NCBI RefSeq assembly: GCF_038397715.1
Contig: NZ_CP151633.1
Coordinates: 3,596,001-3,660,000, forward strand
From: Microbacterium sp. LWO14-1.2
GTDB taxonomy: Bacteria; Actinomycetota; Actinomycetes; Actinomycetales; Microbacteriaceae
Reading direction: 5' to 3'
DNA: 64,000 bases
Shown here: piece after piece, positions 1 to 8,862 of the stretch
Layout of the letters: each line of letters starts with the position of its first letter
How positions within the stretch are numbered: the stretch's first letter is position 1
Position numbers and translations under genes: made by a program
The notes under the pieces: model-generated
The model's input: only the letters and a program-made list of their open reading frames with translations
Told to the model about the DNA's origin: nothing
Database searches by the model: none

Positions 1-335
1 AGCAGGCGCTGCTCGACACGACGACGGCCGAGGGCACAGCGCTCACCGCGCAGGCGAAGGCCGATGTCGCTGCGGCGACCGACCTCGGAGCCCAGCTGGC
101 CCGCGACCGCGAAGCTGTCGCGGCGACGGTCCCTGAGCCCCTGCTCGCCGAGTACACGCGCCGCGCCTCGAACAGCGCCGGAGCCGCGCTGCTCACCCGG
201 GGCACCTGCGAGGGGTGCCGGATCGTGCTCCCCGGCACCGACCTGAACGAGATCCGCCGTGCCGCCGAGGACGCCGTGGTCTCGTGCCCTGAGTGCGGCT
301 GCATCCTCGTGCGCACCGAGGAATCCGGCCTGTGA
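1..335 (+). CDS. C4-type zinc ribbon domain protein (C-terminal part, 5' truncated)
   Basis: The reading frame is open from the first base of the window to a TGA at 333-335, so only the last ~110 residues are visible. The visible part starts with an Ala/Glu-rich, probably helical coiled-coil stretch. It ends in a zinc ribbon with two Cys pairs, CEGC and CPEC, about 30 residues apart. This is the layout of the actinobacterial DUF164/zf-RING_7 proteins, which have a long coiled coil and a C-terminal four-Cys ribbon. These are thought to bind nucleic acid, but the molecular role is not settled. The next gene starts 25 bp downstream and is probably cotranscribed. Family assignment is firm; function is inference. 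Confidence 0.85.
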   Translation, partial: QALLDTTTAEGTALTAQAKADVAAATDLGAQLARDREAVAATVPEPLLAEYTRRASNSAGAALLTRGTCEGCRIVLPGTDLNEIRRAAEDAVVSCPECGCILVRTEESGL

Positions 336-360
336 CACCCGCGCCGCGAGCGCGCCGGAC

Positions 361-2061
361 GTGACCTCGCGGCGGACGCCTGAGCGCCGGATCGTGCTGG
401 CGCGCGGGAACGCACCCGGCTGGACGGCGGTCGAGCTCGACGACGCGGGGGAGGAGCAGCACCGCCGCACCCTCGCTCAGGATGCCGTGGCCGACTGGGT
501 CGCCGCGCAAGAGCGCGACGGTGCTCCGCGCTGGATCATCCGCAGCGCGCGGGAGGTCTACGCCCCGCTGCTCGCACTGGGTGGGCGCCTGACCCGCGCG
601 CACGACCTGCTGCTGTGCCACGCGATCCTCCGCGACACCGACCGGGTCGCGCGACCGCTCGCCCCGTCACCGGACTGGGTGCGGCACGATCCCGTCGTCG
701 ACGAGCCTCCCTCGCTGTTCGACGCGCTGGAGCGCCCGACGACGGACGACCCCGTCGGTGAGCTGCTCGACCAGTACCGACTGCAGCGTCGCGTGATCGA
801 CTCCTCGCCGGACGGACGGCTCGCTCTGCTCGCGTCGGCCGAGTCCGCCGGCGGCCTGATCGCGGAGGAGATGCGTGCGGCAGGGCTTCCGTGGAGCGAG
901 GAGATCCACGACCGGATCCTCGTCGAGACCCTCGGCACCCGCCCGATCGCCGGCGGTCTGCCGAGCGGCATGGTCGCGCAGGCGGAGCGCGTCCGCAGCA
1001 TCCTGGGCGACCCGGGCCTCAATCTCGACAGCCAGCCGAAGCTGCTGCGTGCCCTCCACCGGGTGGGCGTGCAGGTCGAGTCGACAGCACGATGGGAGCT
1101 CGCTCGTCACGACCATGCGGTCATCGGCCCGCTGACGGCGTACAAGAAGCTCGCGCGGCTGCTCAGCGCCAACGGATGGGCGTGGCTCGCCGAGTGGGTG
1201 CACGAGGGGCGTTTCCGTCCCGTGTACATCCCCGGCGGGGTCGTCACGGGGCGCTGGGCGTCGGCCGGCGGCGGGGCACTGCAGATCCCTCGGAGCCTGC
1301 GGCGTGCAGTGCGTGCCGACGACGGGTGGCGGCTCGTGGTGGCGGACGTCGCTCAGCTGGAACCCCGCATGCTCGCGGCGATGGCGGGGGATCGGGCCAT
1401 GGCGCGAGCAGCGCAGGGGGCCGACCTCTACGCGGGTGTCGTGGCGACCGGCGCCGTCGGCACGCGCGAGGAGGCCAAGTACGCGGTCCTCGGGGCGATG
1501 TACGGAGCGACGACCGGCGACAGCGGCCGCCTCGTGCCGCGGCTCCGCAAGGTGTACCCGCGGGCCATGGCCCTCGTCGACGAGGCCGCCCGTGTCGGAG
1601 AGGACGGCGGCGTCGTGTCGACCTGGCTGGGCAGATCGTCGCCCCGGCCATCGACGGAGTGGTCGCGGATGCAAGCGAGGGCGACGGATGCCGACGCCGA
1701 GCCGACGGACGTGAGCGTCGCGCGCCGGCGCGCACGGGACTGGGGGCGCTTCACCCGTAACTTCGTCGTGCAGGGCACGGCTGCGGAGTGGTCGCTCATC
1801 TGGCTGGCCGAGATCCGTCATCGTCTGCAGCAGCTCCCGGAGGCGGTGCGGTCGGCTCCGGCGTCCGGCGTCTTCGGCTCGCGCGCGCATCTGGCGTTCT
1901 TCCTGCATGACGAGGTCATCCTGCACGTCCCGGAGGAGCAGGCGGAGGCGGCGGCGGATGCCGTGCGCGACGCGGCGGCCGTGGCGACCCGCCGCCTGTT
2001 CGGCGACTTCCCGATCGACGTGCCGCTCGATCTGCGCATCGCGGAGTCGGCGGAGAAGTAG
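361..2061 (+). CDS. bifunctional 3'-5' exonuclease/DNA polymerase (family A, PolA-like)
   Basis: This encodes a family A DNA polymerase of about 566 aa, shorter than full PolA because the 5' nuclease domain is absent. Polymerase motif A reads DVAQLEPRM near residue 329. Motif B (REEAKYAVLGAMYGA) contains the conserved Lys and Tyr, and motif C is LHDEVI near residue 515. The N-terminal part occupies the position of a degenerate 3'-5' exonuclease domain. Such proteins are widespread in Actinobacteria beside PolA and are presumed to act in repair synthesis. I chose GTG 361 because it lies just after the upstream stop and directly precedes the first family-like residues. An in-frame ATG at 259 would overlap the zinc-ribbon gene and add an Arg/Pro-rich tail. 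rnpB follows. Confidence 0.85.
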   Translation: MTSRRTPERRIVLARGNAPGWTAVELDDAGEEQHRRTLAQDAVADWVAAQERDGAPRWIIRSAREVYAPLLALGGRLTRAHDLLLCHAILRDTDRVARPLAPSPDWVRHDPVVDEPPSLFDALERPTTDDPVGELLDQYRLQRRVIDSSPDGRLALLASAESAGGLIAEEMRAAGLPWSEEIHDRILVETLGTRPIAGGLPSGMVAQAERVRSILGDPGLNLDSQPKLLRALHRVGVQVESTARWELARHDHAVIGPLTAYKKLARLLSANGWAWLAEWVHEGRFRPVYIPGGVVTGRWASAGGGALQIPRSLRRAVRADDGWRLVVADVAQLEPRMLAAMAGDRAMARAAQGADLYAGVVATGAVGTREEAKYAVLGAMYGATTGDSGRLVPRLRKVYPRAMALVDEAARVGEDGGVVSTWLGRSSPRPSTEWSRMQARATDADAEPTDVSVARRRARDWGRFTRNFVVQGTAAEWSLIWLAEIRHRLQQLPEAVRSAPASGVFGSRAHLAFFLHDEVILHVPEEQAEAAADAVRDAAAVATRRLFGDFPIDVPLDLRIAESAEK

Positions 2062-2069
2062 CGCCCGCG

Positions 2070-2075
2070 TAGACT
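2070..2075 (+). promoter_or_regulatory. -10 box of rnpB promoter
   Basis: TAGACT lies 7 nt before the predicted 5' end of the RNase P RNA at 2083, the right distance for a sigma-A type -10 element. No convincing -35 element is visible inside the end of the polymerase gene. Confidence 0.55.
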
Positions 2076-2082
2076 GGACGAC

Positions 2083-2456
2083 GCGAATGGGTCGACTGGA
2101 CGGTCGCGTGGCGGGAGACCGCACCGAGGAACGTCCGGGCTCCACAGGGCAGGACGGTGGGTAACGCCCACCCGGAGTGATCCGCGAGACAGTGCCACAG
2201 AGAGCAGACCGCCCCCGACCGCGAGGTCCGGGGGTAAGGGTGAAAGGGTGGTGTAAGAGACCACCGGGGGCCATGGTGACATGGCCCGCCAGGTAAACCT
2301 CGTCCGGAGCAAGGTCAGACAGAGGATGATGACGCGGCCCGCCGAGTCCTCGGGTAGACCGCTAGAGTGCCACGGCAACGTGTCGCCGAGAGAGATGGCC
2401 GTCGAAGGGGCGAAGAACCCCGGAACAGAACCCGGCGTACAGGTCGGCCCATTCGC
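2083..2456 (+). ncRNA. rnpB: RNase P RNA, bacterial type A
   Basis: This is the catalytic RNA of RNase P, which cleaves the 5' leader from pre-tRNAs. Helix P1 is visible: GCGAATGGG at 2083-2091 pairs with CCCATTCGC at 2448-2456. The universally conserved core is present, with GAGGAACGTCCGGGCTCC near 2127 in the CR I region, ACAGAGAGCAGACCGCC near 2198, and the 3' core ACAGAACCCGGCGTACAGG near 2425. The length of about 374 nt fits actinobacterial type A RNAs. Ends are set by the P1 pairing and may be off by a few bases. An apparent reading frame across this region is only a by-product of its GC content. Confidence 0.97.
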
Positions 2457-2463
2457 CTCAGAC

Positions 2464-2502
2464 ATGACGAAGGCCCCGCTGATCCAGCGGGGCCTTCGTC
2501 AT
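2464..2502. terminator. perfect inverted repeat, bidirectional terminator of rnpB and ppgK
   Basis: Seventeen base pairs match without mismatch around a 5-nt loop (GATCC, 2481-2485). The outer end reads ATGACGAAGGCCCCGCT. It lies between rnpB (+) and ppgK (-), which converge here, so it can serve both. There is no long T tract, as is common in actinobacteria. Confidence 0.85.
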
Positions 2503-2526
2503 GGGGCCTTGAGCTCGTCGAGGGGC

Positions 2527-3273
2527 TCAGTCGCCGGCCAGCGAGGCGGCGCCGATGATGCCCGAGTTGTTGCGGTGGATCGCCGGGACGATCGGGGTCT
2601 TGAGGTCGAGCAGCGGCAGGAAGTCGCCGGCGTTCTTCGAGACGCCGCCGCCGACCACGAACAGGTCGGGGCTGAACAGGAACTCGATGTGCGAGTAGAA
2701 CTTCTGCAGGCGCTCGGCCCACTCCGCCCACGAGAGGTTCTCGCGCTCGCGTGCCGATGTCGCGGCGAAGGTCTCGACCGACTCGTACTCGCCGTAGTGC
2801 AGGTGGCCCAGCTCGGTGTTCGGCAGAAGCACGCCGTCGTAGAGGAAGGCCGAGCCGATCCCGGTGCCGAGCGTGGTCAGGAGCGTGAAGCCGCGCACGT
2901 CGCGAGCCGCTCCGTGGCGGGCCTCGGCCACGCCGGCGGCATCCGCGTCGTTGACGAAGACGATGTTGCGGCCGAGGCCGTCGCGGAAGAAGCGCTCGGC
3001 GTCGAAGTCGATCCACTTCTTCGAGACGTTGGCGGCCGACAGGGTCTTGCCGCGCTTGACGATCGCCGGGAATGCCACGCCGAGGGGGAGGGTCGATTCA
3101 TGCACGTCGAGGGTCTTCAGAACCGTCTGCACGGCGAGCAGCACGTCTTCGGGAGCAGCGCCCTCGGGTGTGGGCACACGCACACGCTCCGAGGCCATAG
3201 TGCCGTGCTCGAGGTCGACGATGCCTGCCTTGATACCCGTGCCGCCGATGTCGACGCCGATCGCTTTCACCAT
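2527..3273 (-). CDS. ppgK: polyphosphate glucokinase
   Basis: This is a ROK-family sugar kinase of 248 aa that phosphorylates glucose with inorganic polyphosphate (and usually ATP) as donor. It is typical of actinobacteria, which often rely on it more than on ATP-glucokinase. The N-terminal phosphate-binding motif GVDIGGTGIKAGIVD follows the start directly. TTLGTGIGSAF in the middle and ELGHL further on match the family. The ATG at 3273 is supported by this fit and by a -10 box 7 nt upstream. The gene is monocistronic and converges on rnpB. Confidence 0.95.
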   Translation of the reverse strand: MVKAIGVDIGGTGIKAGIVDLEHGTMASERVRVPTPEGAAPEDVLLAVQTVLKTLDVHESTLPLGVAFPAIVKRGKTLSAANVSKKWIDFDAERFFRDGLGRNIVFVNDADAAGVAEARHGAARDVRGFTLLTTLGTGIGSAFLYDGVLLPNTELGHLHYGEYESVETFAATSARERENLSWAEWAERLQKFYSHIEFLFSPDLFVVGGGVSKNAGDFLPLLDLKTPIVPAIHRNNSGIIGAASLAGD

Positions 3274-3343
3274 GGTCGATAGCTTAGCGACCGCGCTCTG
3301 CGCCAGTAGGATCGATGACACCACGTGATGAAGGGGATCGGCC
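3274..3343. promoter_or_regulatory. divergent promoters of ppgK (-) and the glnA2 operon (+)
   Basis: On the minus strand TAAGCT (3281-3286) lies 7 nt before the ppgK ATG, suggesting a leaderless transcript. On the plus strand TAGGAT (3307-3312) would start an RNA near 3319 that carries the purine-rich GAAGGGGA ribosome site before the ATG at 3344. No GlnR-type half-sites are visible here. Confidence 0.5.
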
Positions 3344-3562
3344 ATGTCGAACGGCGATGAGAAGTACTGGTACAACCTGGAGACCCGACAGGTCGAGTTC
3401 GGCATGATCTCGCCGTCGGCCGACCGCGTCGGCCCGTTCGACACCGAGGCCGAGGCCGCCCACGCCCCCGAGAAGCTCCAGGAGCGCGCGCGTGCGTGGG
3501 CCGACGAGGAGGCCGCGGAAGACGGCTGGGACGCCGGCATCGGCAAGAGCTCCGCAGAGTGA
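3344..3562 (+). CDS. small conserved protein, SPOR-like, upstream of glnA2
   Basis: The product is an acidic 72-aa protein with a compact conserved-looking start (KYWYNLETRQVEFG) and an Asp/Glu/Ala-rich helical tail. It has no signal peptide or membrane segment. Close relatives in Microbacteriaceae are, as I recall, labelled SPOR-domain or even methionine aminopeptidase proteins. The second label cannot be right at this size. The 'aromatic strand then PFDTEAEA helix' pattern is compatible with half of an SPOR fold, but that is only a suggestion. Its stop codon is followed 3 nt later by the glnA2 ATG, so the two are almost certainly cotranscribed and coupled. Function unknown; a role with GlnA2 would be guesswork. 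Confidence 0.75.
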   Translation: MSNGDEKYWYNLETRQVEFGMISPSADRVGPFDTEAEAAHAPEKLQERARAWADEEAAEDGWDAGIGKSSAE

Positions 3563-3564
3563 CG

Positions 3565-4902
3565 ATGGACAAGCAGAGGGACTTCGTCCTCCGGACGATC
3601 GAGGAGCGCGGCGTCAAGTTCGTGCGTCTGTGGTTCACCGATGTCATCGGCACGCTCAAGTCGGTGGCCATCGCGCCGGCGGAGGTCGAGGGAGCGTTCG
3701 CCGAGGGGATCGGCTTCGACGGGTCCGCGATCGAGGGACTGACGCGGAGCTACGAGTCCGACCTGCTCGCGCAGCCCGACCCCACCACGTTCCAGACGCT
3801 GCCGTGGCGCGGTGAGATCGACCCGACCGCGCGTATGTTCTGCGACATCACGACGCCTGACGGGCGTCCGGCGGTGTCCGACCCTCGTCACGTGCTCAAG
3901 CGCACGCTCGCGAAGGCCGCCGACGCCGGGTTCACGTTCTACACCCACCCGGAGATCGAGTTCTACCTCCTGAAGTCGTCGAACTTCGGGCCGGAGGGGC
4001 CGGTGCCGGTCGACTCGGCCGGCTACTTCGACAACGTGCCGGGCGGCACGGCTCACGACTTCCGCCGCCGTTCGGTGCGGATGCTGGAGGACCTGGGCAT
4101 CTCGGTCGAGTTCAGCCACCACGAGGGCGGACCCGGGCAGAACGAGATCGATCTGCGCTACGCGGATGCTCTCACGATGGCCGACAACGTCATGACGTTC
4201 CGCACGGTCATCAAGGAGGTGGCGATCGAGCAGGGCGTGTACGCGACCTTCATGCCGAAGCCGCTGAGCGGTCACCCCGGAAGCGGCATGCACACGCACA
4301 TGTCGCTGTTCGAGGGCGAGCGCAACGCGTTCTACGAGGAGGGCGCGAAGTACCAGCTCTCCAAGACGGGGCGCCACTTCATCGCCGGCCTGCTCCGCCA
4401 TGCGAACGAGATGGCCGCGGTGACGAACCAGTTCGTGAACTCGTACAAGCGCCTCTGGGGCGGCGACGAGGCTCCGAGCTTCGTGACGTGGGGCCACAAC
4501 AACCGCTCCGCGCTCGTGCGGGTGCCCATGTACAAGCCCAACAAGGGCGGTTCCTCGCGCGTCGAGTACCGCGCCCTCGACTCGGCGGCCAATCCGTACC
4601 TCGCCTACGCGCTCATGCTCGCCGCAGGGCTGAAGGGCATCGAGGAGGAGTACGACCTCCCTCCCGAGGCCGAGGACAACGTGTGGTCGCTCAGTGACGC
4701 CGAGCGGCGGGCACTGGGCTACGCGGCACTGCCCGCGAGCCTCGACCACGCCCTCGAGTACATGGAGAGCTCCGAGCTCGTCGCCGAGACGCTGGGCGAG
4801 TCCGTCTTCAACTACGTGCTGCTCAACAAGCGCAAGGAGTGGGAGGCCTACCGTGGGCAGGTCACCCCGCTGGAGTTGAAGAACAACCTCGAGCTCCTCT
4901 GA
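3565..4902 (+). CDS. glnA2: type I glutamine synthetase, GlnA2 class
   Basis: This is a 445-aa glutamine-synthetase-family protein that would ligate ammonia (or an amine) to glutamate with ATP. The N-terminal beta-grasp ends with GIGFDGSAIEG. The catalytic core contains THPEIEFYLLK, HHEGGPGQNEIDLRY and MPKPLSGHPGSGMHTHMSL, with the metal and substrate ligands of the family in place. The short length and the C-terminal pattern (AEDNVWSLSDAERRALGY) are those of actinobacterial GlnA2, not the main GlnA1. glnE follows directly, as in Mycobacterium tuberculosis. GTG 3559 is an alternative start adding two residues and overlapping the previous stop. Several GlnA2-like enzymes act on substrates other than ammonia, so true glutamine synthesis should not be assumed. 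Confidence 0.93.
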   Translation: MDKQRDFVLRTIEERGVKFVRLWFTDVIGTLKSVAIAPAEVEGAFAEGIGFDGSAIEGLTRSYESDLLAQPDPTTFQTLPWRGEIDPTARMFCDITTPDGRPAVSDPRHVLKRTLAKAADAGFTFYTHPEIEFYLLKSSNFGPEGPVPVDSAGYFDNVPGGTAHDFRRRSVRMLEDLGISVEFSHHEGGPGQNEIDLRYADALTMADNVMTFRTVIKEVAIEQGVYATFMPKPLSGHPGSGMHTHMSLFEGERNAFYEEGAKYQLSKTGRHFIAGLLRHANEMAAVTNQFVNSYKRLWGGDEAPSFVTWGHNNRSALVRVPMYKPNKGGSSRVEYRALDSAANPYLAYALMLAAGLKGIEEEYDLPPEAEDNVWSLSDAERRALGYAALPASLDHALEYMESSELVAETLGESVFNYVLLNKRKEWEAYRGQVTPLELKNNLELL

Positions 4903-4909
4903 CCGTCGC

Positions 4910-7885
4910 ATGGCCCGCTCGCACGACTCCGTCTCCCTCTCTGCGCTGGCGAGGCTCGGGTTCGCGGAGCTGAGCGAGGCGGCGGCGAACCTCGAGGAGC
5001 TGGCAGGGCTGCTCGGGATCGACCGTGTGGGGCTGCTCGACGGCGCGTCGGCGGCAGATCCGGATGCCGCGGTGGAGGGGATGCTGCGCGTCGCGCGTCG
5101 CGACCCGGCCCCGCTCCGGGCCGTGTTCGGCGATGCGGCCGCCCGCGACCGCGCCTGGCGGGTGTTCGGCGCCTCGCAGGGGTTCGCCGAGTTCTTCTTC
5201 CGGCATCCGGAGCAGCTCTCGGTCCTCGCGGAGCGGGTGTCGACGTTGCCCTCGTCCGATGAACTCCGCGAGCGGCTGCTCGCCGCGGTCGGCGAGGAGG
5301 ACGGTTTCGCGTCCTCGGGAGGGGATGCCGCGATCGTCGCGCTGCGGATCGCCTACCGGCGCAACCTCGCGGCGATCGCTGCCTTCGACCTCACCGCGCA
5401 CAACCCGGTGATGGTGGTCGGCGAGGTCGCGGCGGCTCTCGCCGACATCGCCGGGGCGGCGTTGGAGGCCTCTCTCGCTGTCGCACGACGTCGCGTCGCC
5501 GACGCCCTCGGCGAGCAGCAGGTCGCAGCCACGCAGCTCGCGATCATCGGCATGGGCAAGGCCGGCGCGCGCGAGTTGAACTACGTCAGCGACGTGGATG
5601 TGATCTTCGTCGGCGGCACCTCGGACGAGGATGTCGTCGCCGAGTCGCGGGCCATCGACATCGCCACGCGCCTGGCGCGCGAGACGATGCGCGGGCTCAG
5701 CGGCATCGAGATCGAGCCGCCGCTGTGGGAGGTGGATGCCGCGCTGCGCCCCGAGGGCAAGCAGGGGGCTCTGGTGCGCTCGCTCGCCTCGCACGTGGCG
5801 TACTACGACCGGTGGGCGAAGAGCTGGGAGTTCCAGGCGCTCCTGAAGGCGCGACCACTCGCCGGCGATGCGCAGCTCGGCGCCGACTACATCGCGGCGA
5901 TGCAGCCCAAGGTGTTCTCGAGCGCCGCGCGCGAGAACTTCGTCGACAGCGTGCAGCGCATGCGCGAGCGGGTCATGGAGCACATCGACCCTGCCGACGT
6001 GCCGTACCAGATCAAGCTCGGCGCCGGCGGGCTCCGCGACATCGAGTTCACGGTGCAGCTCCTGCAGCTCGTGCACGGGCTCACCGATCCGCGGCTGCGG
6101 ACGAGGGGCACCCTCGAGACGGTCGACGCGCTGGTCGACGGCGGCTACATCGGACGAGCGGATGCCGGAACCTTCGCCGACGACTACCGCATCCTGCGAC
6201 TCATGGAGCACCGTCTGCAGCTCCGCGAGCTCAGCCGCACGCATCTCATGCCCCGCACGCCCGCCGGGCTGCGGATCCTCGCGCGCAGCTCAGGACTCGC
6301 CGACTCCGGCGAGGCGATCTGGGCCAGGTGGGAGAGCGTGCGCCGCGAGGTGCGCGACATACACACCCGTCTGTTCTACCGGCCGCTGCTCAGCGCCGTC
6401 GCGGCGCTGCCCGAGGACGAGCGCACGCTGTCGACGGAGCAGGCGCACGACCGGCTCATGGCCATCGGCTTTCGCGACCCCGCCGGCGCGCTGCGCCATA
6501 TCGGAGCGCTGACCACCGGGCTCAGCCGCAAGGCGACGATCCAGCGGCATCTCATGCCGATCATGGTCCGCTGGTTCGCGGACGGCAGCGATCCCGACTA
6601 TGCCCTGCTCGCCTTCCGCCGCATCAGCGAGCGACTGGGGGACACGCCCTGGTTCCTGCGGATGCTGCGCGACTCCTCCGGCGCGGCGGAGAGCCTCACC
6701 CGGCTCCTGTCGTCGTCGCGCTACGTCGGCGACCTGATGGAGTGGATCCCCGAGTCCGTGGCCTGGCTCGACAGCAGCGACCTGCTGCGGCCCCGCAGCG
6801 GCGCGGCGCTCGACGACGAGGCGAGGGCGATCCAGACACGGCACCGCGACATCGGCGACGCGCTGCAGGCCGTCCGCGCGCTGCGCCGCAGAGAGCTGCT
6901 GCGCACGGCCATGGGCGGCGTGCTGGACGTGCTCACGATCCAGCAGGTCGCGACCTCGCTCACCGAGATCACCGACGCGACGATCCAGGCCGCCCTCCGG
7001 GCCGTGCGTCGCGAGATCGTGCCGCCGGAGGACGACGCGCTCGACTTCGCGGTGATCGGCATGGGCCGGTTCGGGGGCGCCGAGCTCGGTTTCGGTTCCG
7101 ACGCCGACATCCTCTACGTGTATGACGCGAACGGCATCGACCCGCAGCGGGCGCAGACGCTCGCCACGCGCATCGTCGCCGGCCTCCGCGAGCATCTGAC
7201 CGACCACCGGGTGCCGCTCGACCTCGACGCCGGCCTGCGACCGGAGGGGCGCAACGGCGCTCTGGTGCGCACGATCCAGGCCTACGCCGAGTACTACCGC
7301 CGATGGTCGCTGTCCTGGGAGGCGCAGGCGCTGCTCCGGGCCCGCGGGGTCGCGGGGAGCGCGAAGCTCATCGCGACGTTCACCGAGCTCGCCGACAGCA
7401 TCCGCTATCCGGCCTCGGTCGATCTGCAGGGCAGTCGGGAGATCAAGCGCATCAAGGCGCGCGTCGAGGGAGAGCGTCTGCCGCAGGGCGTCGACCCGAG
7501 GCGCCACCTCAAGCTCGGCCCGGGGACGCTCAGTGACGTGGAGTGGCTCGTCCAGCTGATCCAGCTTCAGCACGCGCACGAGACGCCCTCGTTGCGGACG
7601 ACGTCGACGCTCGCCGCGTTGGATGCCGCCGTCGAGGCGGGTTACGTGCCGGAGGAGTCGGCCGAACTGCTGCGCTCGGCGTGGCTGCTCTCCAGCCGGC
7701 TCCGGTCGGCGATCACCCTCTACACCGGCAGGACGAGCGATGTGCTGCCGACGGACCCCCGCGATCTCGACGCGATCGGGCGCCTCCTCGGGTATCCGGA
7801 CCGCTCGGCCAGCGTGCTGGAGGACGACTATCTCGGTGTGACACGCCGTGCGCGCCGTGCGTTCGAGCAGCTGTTCTACGGATGA
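4910..7885 (+). CDS. glnE: bifunctional glutamine synthetase adenylyltransferase/deadenylase
   Basis: GlnE attaches AMP to, and removes it from, a tyrosine of glutamine synthetase I, adjusting its activity to nitrogen supply. The 991-aa protein shows the expected duplicated nucleotidyltransferase architecture. IIGMGKAGARELNYVSDVDV in the N-terminal half marks the deadenylylase domain. VIGMGRFGGAELGFGSDADI in the C-terminal half marks the adenylyltransferase domain. Both carry the SDxD metal site, with helical domains between. The target is presumably GlnA1, encoded at 11777-13201, which keeps the modified tyrosine. The gene starts 7 nt after glnA2 and its TGA overlaps an ATG at 7882. Confidence 0.96.
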   Translation: MARSHDSVSLSALARLGFAELSEAAANLEELAGLLGIDRVGLLDGASAADPDAAVEGMLRVARRDPAPLRAVFGDAAARDRAWRVFGASQGFAEFFFRHPEQLSVLAERVSTLPSSDELRERLLAAVGEEDGFASSGGDAAIVALRIAYRRNLAAIAAFDLTAHNPVMVVGEVAAALADIAGAALEASLAVARRRVADALGEQQVAATQLAIIGMGKAGARELNYVSDVDVIFVGGTSDEDVVAESRAIDIATRLARETMRGLSGIEIEPPLWEVDAALRPEGKQGALVRSLASHVAYYDRWAKSWEFQALLKARPLAGDAQLGADYIAAMQPKVFSSAARENFVDSVQRMRERVMEHIDPADVPYQIKLGAGGLRDIEFTVQLLQLVHGLTDPRLRTRGTLETVDALVDGGYIGRADAGTFADDYRILRLMEHRLQLRELSRTHLMPRTPAGLRILARSSGLADSGEAIWARWESVRREVRDIHTRLFYRPLLSAVAALPEDERTLSTEQAHDRLMAIGFRDPAGALRHIGALTTGLSRKATIQRHLMPIMVRWFADGSDPDYALLAFRRISERLGDTPWFLRMLRDSSGAAESLTRLLSSSRYVGDLMEWIPESVAWLDSSDLLRPRSGAALDDEARAIQTRHRDIGDALQAVRALRRRELLRTAMGGVLDVLTIQQVATSLTEITDATIQAALRAVRREIVPPEDDALDFAVIGMGRFGGAELGFGSDADILYVYDANGIDPQRAQTLATRIVAGLREHLTDHRVPLDLDAGLRPEGRNGALVRTIQAYAEYYRRWSLSWEAQALLRARGVAGSAKLIATFTELADSIRYPASVDLQGSREIKRIKARVEGERLPQGVDPRRHLKLGPGTLSDVEWLVQLIQLQHAHETPSLRTTSTLAALDAAVEAGYVPEESAELLRSAWLLSSRLRSAITLYTGRTSDVLPTDPRDLDAIGRLLGYPDRSASVLEDDYLGVTRRARRAFEQLFYG

Positions 7886-7932
7886 CCGCCCGTCGAGTTG
7901 CCAAGCGGGCGGGATTGGAACAGGCTGACCTC

Positions 7933-8862
7933 ATGGCGATCTCGAAGCTCGGTGTGATCTGGAACCCCTCGAAGCCGGGCGGTGACCAGTTGCGGTCGGC
8001 CGTGGAGGACGTCTTCGGTGACGACGCCGACGGAACCGTGGTCGAGTGGTGGGAGACCACCCCCGAGGACCCGGGTCGCGGGATGGCCGCCGAAGCCGTC
8101 GCGGCCGGGTGCGACGTGGTCGTCGCTGCGGGTGGCGACGGGACCGTGCGCGCCGTGGCGGAGGGCCTCGCCGGCACAGCTGCGGCGCTCGGCATCGTGC
8201 CGCGGGGGACGGGCAACCTGCTCGCGCGCAACCTCTCGATCCCGCTCAACGACCCCGCGGCGGCGCTCGTCCGGGTGCGCGACGGCGAGGAGAAGAAGAT
8301 CGACATCGGCTGGGTCGACATCGACGGCGAGGAGCATGCCTTCGTCGTCATGGTGGGCTTCGGCATCGATGCGCAGATGCTCGTCGAGACCGACGACGAC
8401 CTCAAGGACCGCGCCGGGTGGCTCGCGTATGTCGAGGCGATGGGTCGCGCTCTCGCCGGCACCGAGATGACCGACATCGCGCTCACTCTCGACGACGGCG
8501 AGGCGCAGGAGCTCCGCGGCCACACGATGCTGATCGGCAACTGCGGCATGGTGCAGGGCGGCATCCGGCTGCTTCCCGACGCCGTGCTCGACGACGGCCA
8601 GCTCGACATGCTGCTCGTGAGCGCCGACGGCCCGCTGCAATGGCTGGATACGGTGCGCTCGGTGGTCTGGGAGAACGGCATCCGCCGGATCTTCGGTGCG
8701 GTGGACGAAGCCGTCAGCACCAATTCGACCACGCACGTGTCCGCGGAGCGCATCGGGGTCGAGCTGTCGTCCCCTCAGATCTTCGAGATCGACGGCGAAG
8801 AGGTCGGCGAGGTCTCGCGTTTCAGCGTGCGGGTGCAGCCCGCCGCGATCACCGTTCGCTGA
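7933..8862 (+). CDS. diacylglycerol kinase / NAD kinase-like lipid kinase family protein
   Basis: This 309-aa protein belongs to the DAGK catalytic superfamily and would phosphorylate diacylglycerol or a related lipid using ATP. GVIWNPSKPGG forms the N-terminal strand and loop. VAAGGDGTVRAVAEGL is the GGDGT nucleotide motif and VPRGTGNLLARNL the family's second glycine motif. The C-terminal EIDGEEVGE matches the end of the beta-sandwich. ATG 7933 puts the family motif directly at the N terminus. ATG 7882 overlaps the glnE stop in an ATGA arrangement and would add 17 residues, so it cannot be excluded. The 3' end overlaps the convergent AI-2E gene by 14 bp. The lipid substrate is not deducible. 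Confidence 0.88.
   Translation: MAISKLGVIWNPSKPGGDQLRSAVEDVFGDDADGTVVEWWETTPEDPGRGMAAEAVAAGCDVVVAAGGDGTVRAVAEGLAGTAAALGIVPRGTGNLLARNLSIPLNDPAAALVRVRDGEEKKIDIGWVDIDGEEHAFVVMVGFGIDAQMLVETDDDLKDRAGWLAYVEAMGRALAGTEMTDIALTLDDGEAQELRGHTMLIGNCGMVQGGIRLLPDAVLDDGQLDMLLVSADGPLQWLDTVRSVVWENGIRRIFGAVDEAVSTNSTTHVSAERIGVELSSPQIFEIDGEEVGEVSRFSVRVQPAAITVR

Noticed and set aside
2281..3282. Long plus-strand frame through rnpB and ppgK
   Set aside because: It crosses a structured RNA and lies antisense to ppgK; Arg/Glu-rich without motifs.
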